From CAYJLB01 sp964370845 (lineage in GTDB: Bacteria; Bacillota; Clostridia; Oscillospirales; Ruminococcaceae), in assembly GCA_964370845.1 (NCBI GenBank), contig CAYJLB010000036.1, positions 1-21,385 on the forward strand: a DNA stretch of 21,385 bases, written 5' to 3'. Each line of letters begins with the position of its first letter. Positions within the stretch are counted from its first letter, which is position 1. The notes below the pieces were generated by a model. It was not told the DNA's origin. It made no database searches and saw only the letters and a list, made by a program, of their open reading frames with translations. Positions 6,252-13,756 of the stretch are shown in pieces. The translations under genes were made by a program, and so were the position numbers.

Positions 6252-7994
6252 TTAATATAATTCTCTCTTAACATACTTAGTGTGTAAGCAGTGGTGAGCT
6301 TTGTGTGAACCAGGTTCACCAAAGTATTCATCATATAATTTCTTAATAGCTGCGTTTTCGTGTGATTTACGAACTGGTAAATTAGCATCAATATCATAAA
6401 GAATTTTTGCTCTTTCAGCACGAATATCAACAGTGTTGTGAATAAATCCAGGTTGTTGAGCTTGTCCACCACCATTTACACATCCACCAGGGCAACCCAT
6501 GATTTCAATGAAGTGATAGTTTTCTTCACCGCTCTTAACTTTTTCAAGAAGTTCTTTAGCATTAGCAAGACCAGAAGCAACAGCAACATTAATGTCCATT
6601 CCAGCAACGTTGTAAGTAGCAGTCTTGATACCTTTTGTACCTCTAACATCGTTAAAGTCAAGGCTTGCAAGTTCTTCACCAGTTAATGTTTCAACAGCTG
6701 TACGTAGAGCAGCTTCCATAACACCACCTGTAGCACCGAAGATTACACCAGCACCAGTGTGTTCGCCTAGTGGGTCATCGAACCATTCGTCAGGTAATTT
6801 GTTGAATTGGATACCAGCACGTTTAATCATTCTAGCAGCTTCTCTTGTTGTGATTGAGAAATCAACATCAGGAACACCAGCAGCAGATTGGTCAGCACGT
6901 CCAGTTTCAAATTTCTTAGCAGTACATGGCATAACAGCTACAGAAACGATATCTTTAGGGTCAATTCCCATTTTTTCAGCATAGTAAGTTTTAGTTACAG
7001 CACCAAACATTTGCATTGGTGATTTACAGCTTGAAAGATTTTCAATCATATCTGGGAAATAATGTTCACAGTATTTAACCCAACCTGGTGAACATGAAGT
7101 GATAAGTGGTAATTTTCCACCATTTTTCACTCTGTGTAGGAATTCAGTTGCTTCTTCCATAATAGTAAGGTCAGCAGTGAAGTTTGTATCAAATACTTTA
7201 TCAAAGCCAAGTCTTCTAAGAGCAGCAACCATTTTGCCTTCACCATTAGTACCAATTGGATTGCCGAATTCTTCAGCAATTGAAGCTCTAACAGCAGGAG
7301 CAGTTTGAACAACAACGTGTTTTGTTGGGTCAGCAATAGCAGCAAAAATTTCGCTAGTGAAATCTTTTTCAGCAAGAGCACCTGTAGGACAAACGTTGAT
7401 ACATTGACCACAAGATACACAGCTAGTTTCGCCAAGTCCTGACTCAAAAGCACAACCGATATTAGTAATAAAACCTCTATCATTTGCACCGATAACGCCA
7501 ATAGCTTGAGTTTGTTCACAAACAGCTACACAACGTCTACATAGGATACATTTTGAATTATCTCTATACATATGAGCAGCAGAGTTGTCAATTTCAAATT
7601 TTTGCATTTCACCTTCGTAGTAATTTGCATCATCAACTTGTAAATCAGTTGATAAAGTTTGAAGTTCACATTGTCCACTTCTTACACATGATAGACAGCT
7701 TTTATTATGAGTTGAAAGGATAAGTTGTAGAGTTTTCTTTCTTGAATCAAGAACTTTAGGTGAATTTGTAACAACTTCCATTCCTTCGTTTACAGGGTAA
7801 CAGCAAGATGCAACAAGGCTTCTAGCTCCTTTAACTTCAACTACACAGATACGACATGCACCAATTTCATTTCTTTCTTTTAGAAAACAAAGAGTAGGAA
7901 TTTCGATGCCCGCAATTCTCGCAGCCTCTAGAATAGTAGAACCTTTAGGAGCGGAAATTGCAACGCCATTTATTTTTAAATTAATATTTTCCAT
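6252..7994 (-). CDS. hydA: HydA, catalytic subunit of bifurcating [FeFe] hydrogenase
   Basis: 580 residues, the normal modular length. In order: a plant-type [2Fe-2S] domain (C36, C47, C50, C64); the His-Cys [4Fe-4S] motif (H96, C100, C103, C109); two ferredoxin clusters (C149, C152, C155, C159 and C192, C195, C198, C202); then the H-cluster domain. The three H-cluster loops are TSCSPGWVKYCEH (C301), VMPCTAKKFE (C357) and EIMGCPGGCVNGGGQ (C501, C505). The C-terminus with GEPGSHKAHHCLHT is typical. It makes H2 at the H-cluster with electrons from reduced ferredoxin and NADH via HydB/HydC. The first loop carries Ser at 302 where CpI-type enzymes have a second Cys (see findings). GGGAGG (8004-8009) precedes the ATG. 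It is the last hyd gene of the operon, 18 bases after hydB. Confidence 0.97.
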   Translation of the reverse strand: MENINLKINGVAISAPKGSTILEAARIAGIEIPTLCFLKERNEIGACRICVVEVKGARSLVASCCYPVNEGMEVVTNSPKVLDSRKKTLQLILSTHNKSCLSCVRSGQCELQTLSTDLQVDDANYYEGEMQKFEIDNSAAHMYRDNSKCILCRRCVAVCEQTQAIGVIGANDRGFITNIGCAFESGLGETSCVSCGQCINVCPTGALAEKDFTSEIFAAIADPTKHVVVQTAPAVRASIAEEFGNPIGTNGEGKMVAALRRLGFDKVFDTNFTADLTIMEEATEFLHRVKNGGKLPLITSCSPGWVKYCEHYFPDMIENLSSCKSPMQMFGAVTKTYYAEKMGIDPKDIVSVAVMPCTAKKFETGRADQSAAGVPDVDFSITTREAARMIKRAGIQFNKLPDEWFDDPLGEHTGAGVIFGATGGVMEAALRTAVETLTGEELASLDFNDVRGTKGIKTATYNVAGMDINVAVASGLANAKELLEKVKSGEENYHFIEIMGCPGGCVNGGGQAQQPGFIHNTVDIRAERAKILYDIDANLPVRKSHENAAIKKLYDEYFGEPGSHKAHHCLHTKYVKRELY

Positions 7995-8012
7995 CGATAA
8001 TTTCCTCCCGTA

Positions 8013-9803
8013 TTATTGTTTAATGATTGCATTAAAGCGACATTTTTCCATACATGCGCCACATTTAATACAAGCAACTTTATCAATTGTATGTGCAGTT
8101 CTTACTTCACCAGCAATTGCATTTGTTGGACAAACCATTTTACAAGCAGTACAACCTTTACATTTGTCAGCAATAACTTCGTAAGATAGTAATGATTTAC
8201 ATACACCTGCTGGACATCTCTTTTCAGTAACGTGAGCGATATACTCATCTCTGAAATAACGTAGAGTTGAAAGCACTGGGTTTGGAGCAGTTTGTCCAAG
8301 TCCACAAAGTGCATTGTCCTTGATGTAGTAACATAATTCTTCAAGCTTGTCAATATCTTCAAGAGTAGCATTACCCTCAGTGAATTTTTCAAGCATTTCG
8401 TACATTCTCTTAGTACCAATACGACAAGGGATACATTTACCACATGATTCATCAACAGTAAATTCAAGGAAGAATTTAGCAATGTCAACCATACAGTTGT
8501 CTTCGTCCATAACGATAAGACCACCTGAACCCATCATTGAACCGATTGCGATTAGGTTATCATAGTCGATTGGAATATCATAATGTTCGATTGGAATACA
8601 TCCACCTGAAGGACCACCAGTTTGAGCAGCCTTAAATTGTTTACCATTAGGAATACCGCCACCGATTTCTTCGATAACTGTACGCAAAGTTGTACCCATT
8701 GGAACTTCAACAAGACCAGTGTTTACAATTTTTCCACCTAATGCGAAAACTTTAGTACCTTTTGATTTTTCAGTACCCATACCAGCAAACCATTCAGCAC
8801 CATTTAAGATGATTTGTGGAATGTTAGCAAAAGTTTCTACGTTATTTAGGATAGTTGGTTTTTGATATAATCCTTTTTCAGCTGGGAATGGAGGACGTGG
8901 ACGTGGCTCACCTCTATTACCTTCGATTGAAGTCATAAGAGCAGTTTCTTCACCACAAACGAACGCACCCGCACCAAGTCTTAGACCGATGTCGAATGAG
9001 AAGTCTGAACCAAAGATATTTTTACCAAGTAGTCCGTATTCACGAGCTTGTACAAGAGCAATTTCAAGACGTTTGATAGCGATTGGGTATTCAGCACGAA
9101 CATAAACGTAACCTTGGTCAGCACCAATTGCATAACCAGCGATTGCCATTGCTTCGATAAGAGCATGTGGGTCACCTTCAAGTACTGAACGGTCCATAAA
9201 TGCCCCTGGATCCCCTTCATCAGCGTTACAACAAACGTATTTTTGACCAGTTTTTACTAAGTCTTTAGCAAGTTGCCATTTACGCCCAGTTGGGAAGCCA
9301 CCGCCCCCTCTACCACGAAGACCTGACTCAAGAATGCAATTAATTACATCTTCTTGTGACATTTCTGTTACAACTTTACCAAGTGCTTGGTAACCATCAA
9401 CACCGATATACTCGTCAATAACTTCTGGGTTAATAACACCACAGTTACGTAGAGCAATACGGTTTTGTTTTCTATAGAAGTCAGTGTCGTTAAGAGATTT
9501 AATTCCATCGCTAGTTACAGTTTCATCATAAACTAGACGGGAAACAACACGACCTTTTAATAAATGTTCAGATACGATTTCAGGAATATCTTCAAGATTT
9601 ACAAGAGAGTAGAAAGTTCCCTCTGGATAAATAATCATGATTGGTCCTAAAGCACATAGCCCGAAACAACCTGTTTTTACTACTTGAACTTCTTCTTCAA
9701 GATTATTTACCTTGATTTCAGCTTCAAGAGCGTCACAAATTTTGTTACTGCCTGAAGAGGTACAACCAGTTCCTCCACAAACTAATACGTGAGAACGATA
9801 CAT
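8013..9803 (-). CDS. hydB: HydB, NADH-binding flavin subunit of bifurcating [FeFe] hydrogenase
   Basis: 596 residues, a NuoF-like protein with the HydB-specific additions. The N-terminal thioredoxin-like [2Fe-2S] domain has C9, C14, C46 and C50. The FMN/NADH core has GLRGRGGGGFPTGRKW (161-176), NADEGDPGAF (193-202) and GAGAFVCGEETAL (277-289). The NuoF [4Fe-4S] site is ESCGKCIPCR (C454, C457, C460) with C500. A CPAGVC element (530-535) leads into two C-terminal ferredoxin clusters (C548, C551, C554, C558 and C578, C581, C584, C588). It oxidises NADH at FMN and is the site of electron bifurcation/confurcation in HydABC. The start is supported by GGAGG (9811-9815), seven bases upstream. It follows the small ferredoxin gene by 15 bases. 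Confidence 0.97.
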   Translation of the reverse strand: MYRSHVLVCGGTGCTSSGSNKICDALEAEIKVNNLEEEVQVVKTGCFGLCALGPIMIIYPEGTFYSLVNLEDIPEIVSEHLLKGRVVSRLVYDETVTSDGIKSLNDTDFYRKQNRIALRNCGVINPEVIDEYIGVDGYQALGKVVTEMSQEDVINCILESGLRGRGGGGFPTGRKWQLAKDLVKTGQKYVCCNADEGDPGAFMDRSVLEGDPHALIEAMAIAGYAIGADQGYVYVRAEYPIAIKRLEIALVQAREYGLLGKNIFGSDFSFDIGLRLGAGAFVCGEETALMTSIEGNRGEPRPRPPFPAEKGLYQKPTILNNVETFANIPQIILNGAEWFAGMGTEKSKGTKVFALGGKIVNTGLVEVPMGTTLRTVIEEIGGGIPNGKQFKAAQTGGPSGGCIPIEHYDIPIDYDNLIAIGSMMGSGGLIVMDEDNCMVDIAKFFLEFTVDESCGKCIPCRIGTKRMYEMLEKFTEGNATLEDIDKLEELCYYIKDNALCGLGQTAPNPVLSTLRYFRDEYIAHVTEKRCPAGVCKSLLSYEVIADKCKGCTACKMVCPTNAIAGEVRTAHTIDKVACIKCGACMEKCRFNAIIKQ

Positions 9804-9818
9804 TGTGTTACCTCCTTA

Positions 9819-10187
9819 TTATAATTTTACAGTGTAATCAGATACAACTTGACCTCTTACAAGGTGTTTATCTAGAACTTCTTTAGCTTTTTCAGCTGTC
9901 ATATGTACATAAGTTACTTTTTCTTTACCAGGTTCCATAACTTCAACGATTGGTTCGTGTTGACATAGGCCAATACAACCAGTTTGAGTTACAGTAACTC
10001 TGTCAGAAATATTTTTTTCAGCAATACCCTCGGAAAAAGCAGTTAATACAGGTCTTGCACCAGCTGCAATACCGCATGTTGCCATACCAACAACAACACG
10101 TACTTGGTTGCCATCGTCTTCTTTACGAATATTTACTTGGCTTTTCATTTTATCACGAATAGCATTTAATTCTGCAAGTGATTTCAT
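9819..10187 (-). CDS. small thioredoxin-fold (2Fe-2S) ferredoxin-like protein (HndB/HydD-like)
   Basis: 122 residues. It belongs to the thioredoxin-like [2Fe-2S] group that accompanies HydB/NuoF-type subunits. The second half of the cluster motif is clear (TGCIGLC, C71 and C75). The first half reads MATCGIAAGARPV, with C38 but no Cys five residues later, so only three candidate ligands are seen. As I recall, this CGIAAGA form is common in HndB-like proteins, so it is not simply a mutation. Its role is probably an accessory electron carrier or structural subunit of the hydrogenase. The ATG at 10187 is eleven bases after GAAAGGA (10199-10205); upstream in-frame codons lack an SD. It is separated from the preceding ATPase gene by 96 bases, the only sizeable gap in the operon, where an internal promoter could lie. 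Confidence 0.88.
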   Translation of the reverse strand: MKSLAELNAIRDKMKSQVNIRKEDDGNQVRVVVGMATCGIAAGARPVLTAFSEGIAEKNISDRVTVTQTGCIGLCQHEPIVEVMEPGKEKVTYVHMTAEKAKEVLDKHLVRGQVVSDYTVKL

Positions 10188-10283
10188 AATTTTATCTTTC
10201 CTTTCGTATTTTGTATAATTTAAATATAATACTTTGATAAATTTTGTATGTAATTTTTTTAACAATCTATACTAAATAGAGGG

Positions 10284-10850
10284 TTAAAGCAAATTCACAT
10301 CAATTGCCTTATCAATTTCAGATTTATTTTCAATCAAATATTCTTTTATATAGGTAGAAACTTCAGGTATATCAAAATCAATATCCCCCAAAATCTCTCT
10401 AAACTCACGGGTATCAAGTGTAAATCCATTTTCATCAATTTGATAACTATAAAGAAAATCAATGTCTTTGTTCATTGTGATAAGAGCGTGCATAGTGCTA
10501 CTCATATCCCCAAGAGGCATTCTGTCAATATGGGACATAACAAGCTCCCCAACTACAGTAGTGCCTACATTAACTTCAGATTTAATAGAAAAACTTCCAC
10601 CAGTGCACTCACAAGCAAGCTTGAAAAACGAAACTCCAAGTCCAACTTTACGAGTAGTCCTAGTTGTAAAAAACGGGTCAATTACTTTTTCAACTTGTTG
10701 CTCAGTCATTCCACAGCCATTGTCGATAATTGAAACTTTCATTCTATCATTAACAGTATTAATGACAACTTCAATTTCAATTAGCGAAGCCTTCGCCTTA
10801 ACAGAATTCTGTGCAACATCTAGAATATTCAGTGAAATTTCAGTCATCAT
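10284..10850 (-). CDS. GHKL-family ATPase embedded in the hydrogenase operon
   Basis: 188 residues. The ATP-binding (Bergerat) boxes are visible: N-box LDVAQNSVKA (N15), G1 box DNGCGM (D43), F-like DPFFTT, G2 box VGLGVSFFKLAC and GTTV near 96-99. The fold is that of histidine-kinase or anti-sigma ATPase domains, but there is no dimerisation/phospho-acceptor domain before it, since the N-box is at residue 15. The C-terminal 80 residues are not recognised. The ATG overlaps the hydC stop by one base (TAATG), which implies translational coupling; no SD is needed or seen. ATPases of this kind are found next to hydC in other clostridial hydrogenase loci; function unknown. Confidence 0.88.
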   Translation of the reverse strand: MMTEISLNILDVAQNSVKAKASLIEIEVVINTVNDRMKVSIIDNGCGMTEQQVEKVIDPFFTTRTTRKVGLGVSFFKLACECTGGSFSIKSEVNVGTTVVGELVMSHIDRMPLGDMSSTMHALITMNKDIDFLYSYQIDENGFTLDTREFREILGDIDFDIPEVSTYIKEYLIENKSEIDKAIDVNLL

Positions 10851-11347
10851 TATTTTTTATATTTTGCGATTATACCGTCAACATCGTCAACAGTAAGTTT
10901 ACCATATACATCTTCGTTTACAGTAAGTACAGGTGCAAGTCCACAAGCACCGATACAACGGCAAGCTTCAACAGAGAACACACCATCTTCAGTACATTCG
11001 CCACTTTCAACACCTAGTGTTTTAAGTAGTTTTTCATATAAATCCCCAGCTCCTTTAACATAGCAAGCTGTTCCAAGACATACAGAAATGTTATATTTTC
11101 CCTTTGGTGTAAGTGAAAATTGTGAATAGAAAGTTACAACACCGTAAACTTTTTCAAGTGGAATATCCATTCCAAGAGCAATCATAGTTTGAACTTCTTT
11201 AGGTAAGTAACCATAGATTTCTTGCGCTTGTTGAAGAACTGGCATTAAAGCGCCTCTTTCGTCCTTATGGGTTTCGATTACTTTCATTAAAGCAGCCTCT
11301 TGCTCGGCAGTACCATTGAAAGGTACTATTTTTGCAGTTGTGCCCAT
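10850..11347 (-). CDS. hydC: HydC, NuoE-like [2Fe-2S] subunit of bifurcating [FeFe] hydrogenase
   Basis: 165 residues, the normal NuoE/HydC length. The N-terminal helical part is followed by a thioredoxin-like [2Fe-2S] domain with C90 and C95 (CLGTACYVKGA) and C131 and C135 (CRCIGACGLAP). The segment GVVTFYSQF is typical of NuoE. It carries electrons between HydB and the rest of the complex. It is the first gene of the hyd operon; GAGGAGG lies seven bases before the ATG. A TATAAT -10 box and a Rex-like operator lie about 50-75 bases upstream. Confidence 0.96.
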   Translation of the reverse strand: MGTTAKIVPFNGTAEQEAALMKVIETHKDERGALMPVLQQAQEIYGYLPKEVQTMIALGMDIPLEKVYGVVTFYSQFSLTPKGKYNISVCLGTACYVKGAGDLYEKLLKTLGVESGECTEDGVFSVEACRCIGACGLAPVLTVNEDVYGKLTVDDVDGIIAKYKK

Positions 11348-11398
11348 TATTTTTCCTCCTCAATTTTTATTAAATTTCAACATAATAATTAGCACATT

Positions 11399-11422
11399 AT
11401 TATACAGTTAATATTTTAACAC
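11399..11422 (-). promoter_or_regulatory. hydC promoter -10 box with Rex-like operator
   Basis: On the minus strand a perfect TATAAT (11404-11399) stands about 50 bases before the hydC start. Immediately upstream, 11405-11422 matches the Rex consensus TTGTTAANNNNTTAACAA at 11 of 14 specified positions, with an intact GTTAA-N4-TTAAC core. No good -35 is seen at 17 bases. Rex represses fermentation and hydrogenase genes in Clostridia when NADH/NAD+ is low. A site between -35 and -10 would block RNA polymerase. Confidence 0.65.
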
Positions 11423-11503
11423 ACATTTAGAAAAAAAGCTATTAACATTTATGTCATAATTTCATTTGTTTTTTCGTGCATTTTTAACATTTTTTTATAC
11501 AAA

Positions 11504-11531
11504 AAGTTAGTTATTTCTAACTTGTGCACAA
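11504..11531. promoter_or_regulatory. two adjoining palindromes in the divergent hydC/DRTGG intergenic region
   Basis: AAGTTAG (11504-11510) and CTAACTT (11517-11523) form a 7-bp inverted repeat around six bases. The perfect palindrome TTGTGCACAA (11522-11531) overlaps its right arm by two bases. They lie midway between the two divergent promoters, at a plausible place for a regulator acting on both. No known operator is claimed. Confidence 0.4.
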
Positions 11532-11582
11532 TGATTTTTCATACAAATATATAATTTTTTAGTAATATTTTTACAAAATCTA

Positions 11583-11611
11583 TTGCAAATTTTCTAAAAA
11601 AAAGTTATAAT
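11583..11611 (+). promoter_or_regulatory. sigma-A-type promoter of the DRTGG/HydS operon
   Basis: TTGCAA (11583-11588), a spacer of 17 bases and a perfect TATAAT (11606-11611). Expected transcription start near 11618, giving a leader of about 65 bases before the ATG at 11682. Confidence 0.65.
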
Positions 11612-11681
11612 TACTCTGTAATTGTATTTTGCACTGAGATTTTAGATATAAACTACGATTTTATGAAAGAAGGTATTTTTT

Positions 11682-12032
11682 ATGACGATAGCGAAAATTG
11701 TTGACCTGTTAAACGCAAAAGTAATTTCTGGAGAAGAACTAATTGATAAAGAGGTGCATACTGTTTGTGGTTCTGATATGATGAGTGATGTGCTTGCTTT
11801 TGTTAAAGATCAAGCTGTACTTTTGACAGGACTTTGCAATTCCCAAGTTATTCGCACTGCCGAAATGATGGATATTATTTGCGTTTGTTTTATTAGAGGA
11901 AAAATGCCTGATGAAACTATGATTGAAATGGCGAAGGAAAGAAATATTTGCCTATTAATCTCCGATGAAAGAATGTTTTCTGCTTGTGGAATTCTTTACA
12001 CAAACGGCTTTGCAGGAGGAACTATAGCATGA
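11682..12032 (+). CDS. DRTGG-domain protein, first of two in the HydS operon
   Basis: 116 residues, matching a stand-alone DRTGG-type domain over its whole length (LLNAKVISGEELIDKEV, MMSDVLAFVKD, then ICVCFIRGKMPDETMIEMA and NICLLISDERMFSACGIL). DRTGG domains occur in phosphotransacetylase and CBS/DHH proteins and are thought to bind ligands or mediate protein contacts; the stand-alone forms next to hydrogenase genes have no established function. The start is supported by AGAAGG about nine bases upstream. The gene is first in its operon and overlaps the next gene by four bases (ATGA). Confidence 0.82.
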   Translation: MTIAKIVDLLNAKVISGEELIDKEVHTVCGSDMMSDVLAFVKDQAVLLTGLCNSQVIRTAEMMDIICVCFIRGKMPDETMIEMAKERNICLLISDERMFSACGILYTNGFAGGTIA

Positions 12033-12454
12033 GCGAAAATTTAATGCACTTAACATATAAAGTTGACGGTGATGATTTTACTTTAGCGGGTGAAGCTTCT
12101 AGTGACTTGAAAAGAAAGCTAAAACTCCTTGACTTAAACCCTGAAACTATAAGAAAAGTAGCCATTTGTATGTATGAGGGAGAAATTAATATGGTTATCC
12201 ACGCAAACGGTGGAACTATTGACGTTTACATTTCTTCCGAGAAAATTAAAATGGTGCTTAAAGACATTGGTCCTGGAATTGCTGACATAAGCAAGGCTAT
12301 GACTGCTGGATTTTCCACTGCAACGGATAACGTTAGACAGCTTGGCTTTGGTGCGGGTATGGGACTTCCTAATATGGAAAAATACTCGGACACCCTTGAT
12401 ATTGAAACAGAGATGAATGTAGGAACTACTGTTACAATGACTATAAAAATCTAA
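12029..12454 (+). CDS. RsbW/anti-sigma-like GHKL ATPase
   Basis: 141 residues, the size of RsbW/SpoIIAB-type serine kinases. N-box MYEGEINMVIHANGG, G1 box DIGPGI, G2 box LGFGAGMGLPNMEK and C-terminal GTTVTMTI are all present, so ATP binding is expected. The family phosphorylates small anti-sigma-factor antagonists or binds sigma factors, but no STAS protein or sigma factor is encoded nearby. The ATG at 12029 overlaps the stop of the DRTGG gene and has GGAGGA (12015-12020) eight bases upstream; the reading frame open further upstream is a shadow of the DRTGG gene. It ends six bases before the HydS-like frame and shares its reading frame. Confidence 0.9.
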   Translation: MSENLMHLTYKVDGDDFTLAGEASSDLKRKLKLLDLNPETIRKVAICMYEGEINMVIHANGGTIDVYISSEKIKMVLKDIGPGIADISKAMTAGFSTATDNVRQLGFGAGMGLPNMEKYSDTLDIETEMNVGTTVTMTIKI

Positions 12455-12460
12455 TCGGAG

Positions 12461-13735
12461 GTGTTTAACATCGACCAATTTTACCATTCCGTAACCCTAG
12501 ATAAAGATCTATGTAAGGGTTGCATTAACTGTATTAAACATTGCCCTACCGAAGCTATTCGTGTTCGCGACGGTAAGGCAAGTATTATAAAAGAATTCTG
12601 TATCGATTGCGGTGAATGTGTTAGAGTCTGTCCACATCACGCAAAGAAAGTTTTCACCGACTCCACCGCAAGCATTGATGATTTTGAGTATAAAATTGCA
12701 CTCCCCGCCCCTTCACTTTATGCTCAATTCAATAATTTAACTGATGTAAATATTGTTTTAAGGGCGTTAGTTAGCTTTGGTTTTGATGATGTTTTTGAAG
12801 TTGCAGCTGCAGCTGAAATAGTTAGTCATATGACAAAACAATACATAAAAGAAAATTCTGCTCAAAAGCCTTTTATCAGCACTGCCTGTCCATGTGTTGT
12901 AAGGCTTATTCGCGTGCGTTTTCCAAATTTAATTGACCATTTATTGCCAATAAAATCTCCTATGGAAGTAGCCGCTGCTGAAGCTAGGAGAATTGCCATG
13001 GAAAAGACGGGACTTCCCTCAGAAAAAATCGGACTTTTCTTCCTTTCCCCATGTCCAGCAAAAATGACAGCCGTTTACGCTCCTCTTGACATTGAACATT
13101 CAAATGTAGATAGAGTTTTAGCGATAAAAGATATTTATCCTTTGCTTTTACCTCATATGAAAGCCACTGCCGATGATGAAGAAGTTCTTGCTTTATCGGG
13201 TCAAGTCGGGATTGCTTGGGGCTCAAGCGGTGGTGAAGCAAACGGATTAACTACCGACCATCACCTTGCTGCTGACGGAATTGTGAACGTTATCAAGGTT
13301 TTAGAGGATTTGGAAGATGAAAAAATTGCTCACCTTGATTTTATCGAGCTTAATGCTTGTTCAGGTGGCTGTGTAGGCGGAGTTTTACAAGTTGAAAATC
13401 CTTATCTTGCAAAATCCAAACTACGTTCACTAAGAAAAAACGCACCTCAAATTGGTAAAAAATATGAAAATAAGAATATTGAAACTGCATTTTCTGACAG
13501 AAAAATTGAATATAAACCGGTCTTTAAATTAGGTGAAAATATCAGCGATAGTTTGCTTAAATTATCGGAAGTAGAAAGTATATATGAACGATTACCTGGG
13601 CTTGACTGCGGTTCTTGTGGCGCTCCTACATGTAAGGCTTTAGCTGAAGATGTGGTTCGTGGACTTGCGGACGAAAAGGACTGTATACACCTATTTAGAG
13701 AATATGTAAGCAATTTACAAAGTGCTGATAAATGA
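12461..13735 (+). CDS. HydS-type putative sensory [FeFe]-hydrogenase-like protein
   Basis: 424 residues. Two N-terminal ferredoxin clusters (C18, C21, C24, C28 and C47, C50, C53, C57) lead to an H-cluster domain with all four cluster cysteines: C143 in FISTACPCV, C198 in LSPCPAKM, C300 and C304 in NACSGGCVGG. The proton-relay Cys before C143 is Ala (A142), the Met and Glu of MPCxxKxxE are Ser and Ala, and the GGGQP end is changed to GGVLQ. These are the kinds of change known in HydS, for which slow catalysis and H2 sensing are proposed. A C-terminal Fe-S domain (CGSCGAPTC with C408) follows; unlike many HydS proteins it has no PAS domain. Only the GTG at 12461 is a usual start codon, but it overlaps the GGAGG SD; an ATC at 12470 is better spaced (see findings). 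Confidence 0.9.
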   Translation: MFNIDQFYHSVTLDKDLCKGCINCIKHCPTEAIRVRDGKASIIKEFCIDCGECVRVCPHHAKKVFTDSTASIDDFEYKIALPAPSLYAQFNNLTDVNIVLRALVSFGFDDVFEVAAAAEIVSHMTKQYIKENSAQKPFISTACPCVVRLIRVRFPNLIDHLLPIKSPMEVAAAEARRIAMEKTGLPSEKIGLFFLSPCPAKMTAVYAPLDIEHSNVDRVLAIKDIYPLLLPHMKATADDEEVLALSGQVGIAWGSSGGEANGLTTDHHLAADGIVNVIKVLEDLEDEKIAHLDFIELNACSGGCVGGVLQVENPYLAKSKLRSLRKNAPQIGKKYENKNIETAFSDRKIEYKPVFKLGENISDSLLKLSEVESIYERLPGLDCGSCGAPTCKALAEDVVRGLADEKDCIHLFREYVSNLQSADK

Positions 13736-13756
13736 TTTTGAAAGGAATTAAAAACA

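Noticed and set aside
7127..7519. Long alternative frames within hydA and hydB (for example 7127-7519 and 8102-8524, minus strand)
   Set aside because: Leu/Val-rich shadows of strongly conserved hydrogenase genes, without SD or domain content.
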